Below, piece after piece: positions 61,033 through 64,000 of a stretch of 64,000 nucleotides of DNA (its first letter is position 1; every line of letters starts with the position of its first letter). Where the stretch lies: assembly GCA_005116955.1 (NCBI GenBank), contig SWDI01000001.1, positions 479,508 through 543,507 on the forward strand, in the 5' to 3' direction. The translations under genes were made by a program, and so were the position numbers. This DNA is from Nitrospira sp. (GTDB lineage: Bacteria; Nitrospirota; Nitrospiria; Nitrospirales; Nitrospiraceae). The notes beneath the pieces are model-generated. The model was not told the origin of the DNA and ran no database searches. It saw only the letters and a list, made by a program, of their open reading frames with translations.

Positions 61033-62400
61033 ATGGTGAATGAGCGGCAACTGAGGATGTTTGTGAAGGAATCACGGCTAAGGTTTGAGGATCTCTTGGG
61101 GCAGATGGTGGAGATACCGTCGATCAGTATGGATTCATCCCGCGCGGGCGATATGCGACGTATGGCTGACCTTGCGAAGCAGTATTTGGTCGGGATGAAT
61201 GCCAAGGTTCACGTGGTAGAGACCGGTGGGTACCCCATCGTCTCCGGCGGGTGGATGGCAGGGCCTGAGTATCCGACCGTCACAATCTACAATCATCTGG
61301 ACGTGCAGCCGGCGCAGGAGCCGGAATGGAGGCAGGCGCCGTTTGCCTTTACGAATGAACGGGGGATCTATCGAGGGCGAGGAGCGACCGATGACAAGGG
61401 CCCGGCTCTCACGGCGATGTTTGGCGCTCAATATGCGATCGAGCAAGGTTGGCCAATCAACATCCGATTCTTGTGGGAACTCGAAGAAGAGATCGGAAGT
61501 CCCCACTTTGTGACAGGGCTTAAGGATCGCGCGGCTGTTCCACGGCCCGATTCCGTGGTTGTCTCAGATACGATCTGGATTGCGAAGGGGCGGCCTGCGG
61601 TACCATACGGCTTGCGCGGCCTGCTCGGCGCACGTCTGATTCTGCGCACCGGGGAGAACGATGCACATTCGGGTGTGACTGGAGGAGCAGCTCGTAACCC
61701 GCTGGCCGAGTTGATAGAGGTGGCGAGCAGCTGTGTCGATGCGAGGACCGGCAGGGTGAAAATTCCTGGCTTCTATGACGATGTGGTTCCGCCCACGGCC
61801 ACTGAGATCAAGGATTTCCTGAAGTCCGGTTTTGAAGTAGAACGTTTCAAGAAAGCCTACGGATTTCGATCGCTTCGTGTGCAGGATCCCGCCGATGTCA
61901 TGCGACGGATTTGGGCCTCTCCGACCTTCGAAATCCATGGCCTCAGCGGGGGATACCATGGACAGGGGGTGAAGACCGTTGTGCCCGGCCATGCCGAGCT
62001 CAAGGTCAGTATGCGACTCGTTCCAGATCAGGTACCGGAAAGAGTGTTTACTGTGTTGAAGAAGCATGTGGCGAAGGTGAATCCAGATGTGAAGGTGGAG
62101 AGGGAGGGCATGCTCCATCCATTCAAGGGCAGTTTCGAAGGATCATATGTGGATTGTGTGAAACGTGCCGTAAAGGCAGGGTTTGGTAAAGATCCCGCAT
62201 TTGTGCGAGAAGGAGGATCAATCGGTGCGGTGGTTACCATGCAGAAAACCTGGAAGGTCCCCATCCTTTTTATAGGCTTGAGCCTACCTGAGCATGGATA
62301 TCACGCTCCCAACGAATATTACGACTGGGGTCAGGCTTCAGGGGGGATGAAGACATTCGCTCATTACTTCTCAGAGTTAGCAAAGATAGGGAAGGTATAG
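61033..62400 (+). CDS. M20-family dipeptidase
   Basis: A 455-residue metallopeptidase. Metal ligands: His in 'YNHLDVQPA' with Asp, 'GRGATDDKGPALTAMFGAQY', Glu pair in 'WELEEEIGSPHF', and later 'HGLSGGYHGQGVKTVVPGHA' and 'SLPEHGYHAPNEYYDWGQA'. This is the carnosinase/PepV-like subgroup, with a lid domain in the middle. It probably hydrolyses dipeptides in the cytoplasm. aaggagga at 61017-61024 fixes the start. A TATAAT at 60994-60999 may be its -10 box. Confidence 0.92.
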   Translation: MVNERQLRMFVKESRLRFEDLLGQMVEIPSISMDSSRAGDMRRMADLAKQYLVGMNAKVHVVETGGYPIVSGGWMAGPEYPTVTIYNHLDVQPAQEPEWRQAPFAFTNERGIYRGRGATDDKGPALTAMFGAQYAIEQGWPINIRFLWELEEEIGSPHFVTGLKDRAAVPRPDSVVVSDTIWIAKGRPAVPYGLRGLLGARLILRTGENDAHSGVTGGAARNPLAELIEVASSCVDARTGRVKIPGFYDDVVPPTATEIKDFLKSGFEVERFKKAYGFRSLRVQDPADVMRRIWASPTFEIHGLSGGYHGQGVKTVVPGHAELKVSMRLVPDQVPERVFTVLKKHVAKVNPDVKVEREGMLHPFKGSFEGSYVDCVKRAVKAGFGKDPAFVREGGSIGAVVTMQKTWKVPILFIGLSLPEHGYHAPNEYYDWGQASGGMKTFAHYFSELAKIGKV

Positions 62401-62694
62401 GGTTTGTTTTTGATCACCTTAAAGACAGCCTGTGGAAAACTCGGGGAAAGTCGGTTTTTGAACGTCGGTGTCCCAAAAAATGCCTGACTACCACGTTTGC
62501 CATACAGTCCCTCATCCAAGAGCCATATCCTCAGTCGTGGAGAATTCGTAAGTCATTGTAAATAAACGCAATGTATATTGTGAGTCTTTACTGGAAAGGC
62601 ACAGATGTTGCTCAACGTTAAACCGGGGAGCGGGTCGCGCCGTTGAAATGATCAGGTTGCTTGTCGAGAGGCGCTTGGGTATCCTGGCTATCCT

Positions 62695-63024
62695 ATGGGG
62701 ACTGAATCCACTCAGGTAGTGGTTGTCATGGTCACAACGGCTAGCCAAGATGAAGCGATGAAGATTGCCGACCAGGTGGTACAGTCTCGCCTGGCTGCTT
62801 GCGCTTCTACGATTCCCACCGTGCGTTCAACGTACTGGTGGGAAGGAAAGTTGATGAACGACCAAGAATCACTGCTGTTGATCAAGACAACCTCTGATAA
62901 ATTCAATTCTCTTGAGGAAACAATACGGAAGATCCATTCGTACAAGGTGCCGGAAATAATAGCGATTCCGGTTTGTCAAGGGTTTCCACCATATCTAGAG
63001 TGGGTTCACCGAGAAACCTCCTAG
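62695..63024 (+). CDS. cutA: CutA-type divalent-cation tolerance protein
   Basis: A 109-residue CutA1 protein, a trimeric ferredoxin-like fold. It has 'VVVMVTTASQDEAMKIADQV', 'RLAACASTIPTVRSTYWWEG' and 'PEIIAIPVCQGFPPYLEWV', all typical. Linked in E. coli to copper tolerance, though its true role is unclear. The 294 bases upstream hold nothing recognisable. Confidence 0.93.
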   Translation: MGTESTQVVVVMVTTASQDEAMKIADQVVQSRLAACASTIPTVRSTYWWEGKLMNDQESLLLIKTTSDKFNSLEETIRKIHSYKVPEIIAIPVCQGFPPYLEWVHRETS

Positions 63025-63153
63025 ATTATGCGGTTGAAACCATCATCGTCGAAGCACTATTTTGGGGTTGACCAATGGGGGGCTAGATCGGTAACTTACA
63101 GGGTAGGTTTTGACATGCCTTCCAGGTACAAGTAGGCACGGGAGACGAAGGTT

Positions 63154-64000
63154 ATGAACCAGACAAATATTCAGGACGGCGATGCCTATACCGTTGTGGT
63201 TTTCAGGGGATCTACGGCAAAGCCTATCCGCTTCAGCTTTTCGAAGAAACTACTCCGCCGATTGTTGGTCTGTGTGGGGTTGGTCGTTCTTGCCGATCTT
63301 CTCGTGGTTTCTCACTATGTCATTAGAACGGGAGAGGTATGGGAACTGGCGTCTTTTCGCACGGAAGCTATGAGCGCACGAGAGCAGACCGCAGCCTTCT
63401 CCACGGCTATTGATGACTTGAAGAAGCGCCTTGGGGCAATGAATGAGGTGAATCAAAGGCTTCGGGTCATGCTTGGCATAGAAGTACCCAAGACGGGAGA
63501 TATGGCCAACGGTAGGGGTGGAGAAGAGGTGCCGATTTCTGAAGGAGGAGGCTCGATACCCAGTAGAACCGAACTGGATGTTTCCTCAGGTATCTCTAAG
63601 CAAACATCTGAGAGTAATCAAGAACACTCATCTGCTGTTGGTCTAGAGCCTTCTCGAGATGCCCTCCTGGCAGTTACATCAGTGAAAGAGGGGTTAGAAT
63701 GGCTTTCAAAGCAAGCGACGGTGCAGGAACGTATTCTTGACGAGTTATCACAAGCAGCTGAGCAGCGCTCGTCTCGCTGGGCCTCGACGCCTTCGATTTG
63801 GCCAGTTAAGGGGTGGGTCACGTCTGGGTTTGGCCCGCGAATTTCTCCTTTCACGGAGAAGCCAGCTTGGCATGATGGATTAGATATCGGTGCCGCACCA
63901 AACACCCCAGTCCGTGCTCCGGCCCAAGGTCGGATTACATCCATAGGATACGATCCTAAGCTCGGGAATATGGTCCGGGTCGATCATGGATTCGGAGTTG
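63154..64000 (+). CDS. M23-family peptidoglycan endopeptidase, truncated by window end
   Basis: Runs from ATG 63154 off the right edge; 282 residues are visible. A short cytoplasmic part is followed by one membrane helix (about 41-60, 'LLVCVGLVVLADLLVVSHYV'), a coiled coil (about 70-110), a Ser/Gly-rich linker, another helix and the start of a LytM/M23 domain: 'WPVKGWVTSGFGPRISPFTE', 'WHDGLDIGAAPNTPVRAPAQ', 'GNMVRVDHGFGV'. The zinc ligands His and Asp in 'HDGLDIG' are present; the HxH motif lies beyond the window. It may be a NlpD/EnvC-like hydrolase or an activator. Confidence 0.88.
   Translation, partial: MNQTNIQDGDAYTVVVFRGSTAKPIRFSFSKKLLRRLLVCVGLVVLADLLVVSHYVIRTGEVWELASFRTEAMSAREQTAAFSTAIDDLKKRLGAMNEVNQRLRVMLGIEVPKTGDMANGRGGEEVPISEGGGSIPSRTELDVSSGISKQTSESNQEHSSAVGLEPSRDALLAVTSVKEGLEWLSKQATVQERILDELSQAAEQRSSRWASTPSIWPVKGWVTSGFGPRISPFTEKPAWHDGLDIGAAPNTPVRAPAQGRITSIGYDPKLGNMVRVDHGFGV

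Noticed and set aside
62401-62694. Possible RNA gene or origin in the gap before cutA
   Set aside because: No cloverleaf, DnaA box or stable conserved hairpin could be made out by eye.

Overview
The window looks like chromosomal DNA of a Gram-negative, moderately GC-rich bacterium. It has an ADP-heptose pathway, outer-membrane barrels, SurA-type chaperones and lipoproteins. The gene set and protein styles (long hybrid kinases, a fused b-type SdhC, many small family-specific secreted proteins) suggest a Nitrospira-like member of the Nitrospirota. That placement is inference from recalled family resemblance; no search was run. No rRNA, tRNA, CRISPR array or cas adaptation gene was recognised.

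Layout. 0-1.3 kb: a repeat-rich, IS-like stretch next to the 5'-truncated, frameshifted C-terminus of a repetitive adhesin. 1.35-8.65 kb: a signalling array made of a membrane histidine kinase followed by four paralogous genes that share one unusual, extended receiver domain joined to different outputs (HisKA stub, full hybrid kinase, HisKA-ATPase, GGDEF). 8.8-12.2 kb: sdhCAB. 12.4-14.3 kb: a PilZ protein, then a scar of broken genes (outer-membrane barrel, XRE antitoxin, RAYT transposase tail) and a hicBA toxin-antitoxin pair. 14.7-21.6 kb: housekeeping genes (murJ, ogt, dtd, isoaspartyl peptidase, mtgA, engB) with a PIN toxin-antitoxin pair. 21.7-27.6 kb, minus strand: rfaE2-mfd-ppiC-surA. 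27.8-31 kb: a 1070-residue hybrid kinase. 31-34.7 kb, minus strand: gmhA, a deoxyhypusine-synthase-like gene and sprT, then nfeD and an SPFH gene.

34.8-46.5 kb is the most accessory-like part. It holds a solitary CARF-HEPN (TIGR02710/Csm6-like) protein with apparently degenerate motifs, a frameshifted protoglobin, a repeat-built coiled-coil OmpA protein, small lipoproteins, a formaldehyde-activating-enzyme relic, a nuclease, hemL and a barnase/barstar pair. 46.7-53.2 kb: a secreted protein, a phosphatase, a catalytic/non-catalytic M16 peptidase pair, a 198-bp inverted-repeat element, an HTH-metallo-beta-lactamase fusion and a site-2 protease. 53.2-57.5 kb: a polymorphic-toxin scrapyard in which an orphan Rhs C-terminus plus immunity gene is enclosed by copies of a RAYT-linked repeat, next to a separate Rhs N-terminal stub and a DUF4160/DUF2442 pair. 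57.6-64 kb: zinc-ribbon membrane protease-like protein, porin, lipoprotein, M20 dipeptidase, cutA and a partial M23 peptidase.

Main themes: (i) recombination of receiver and output modules in the 3-8.6 kb array; (ii) repeated toxin/immunity or toxin/antitoxin units (HicBA, PIN, barnase/barstar, Rhs, DUF4160/2442, CARF-HEPN) near repeat scars; (iii) a single short repeat family, tied to the stop codon of RAYT transposase genes, that marks the boundaries of several broken or imported genes.
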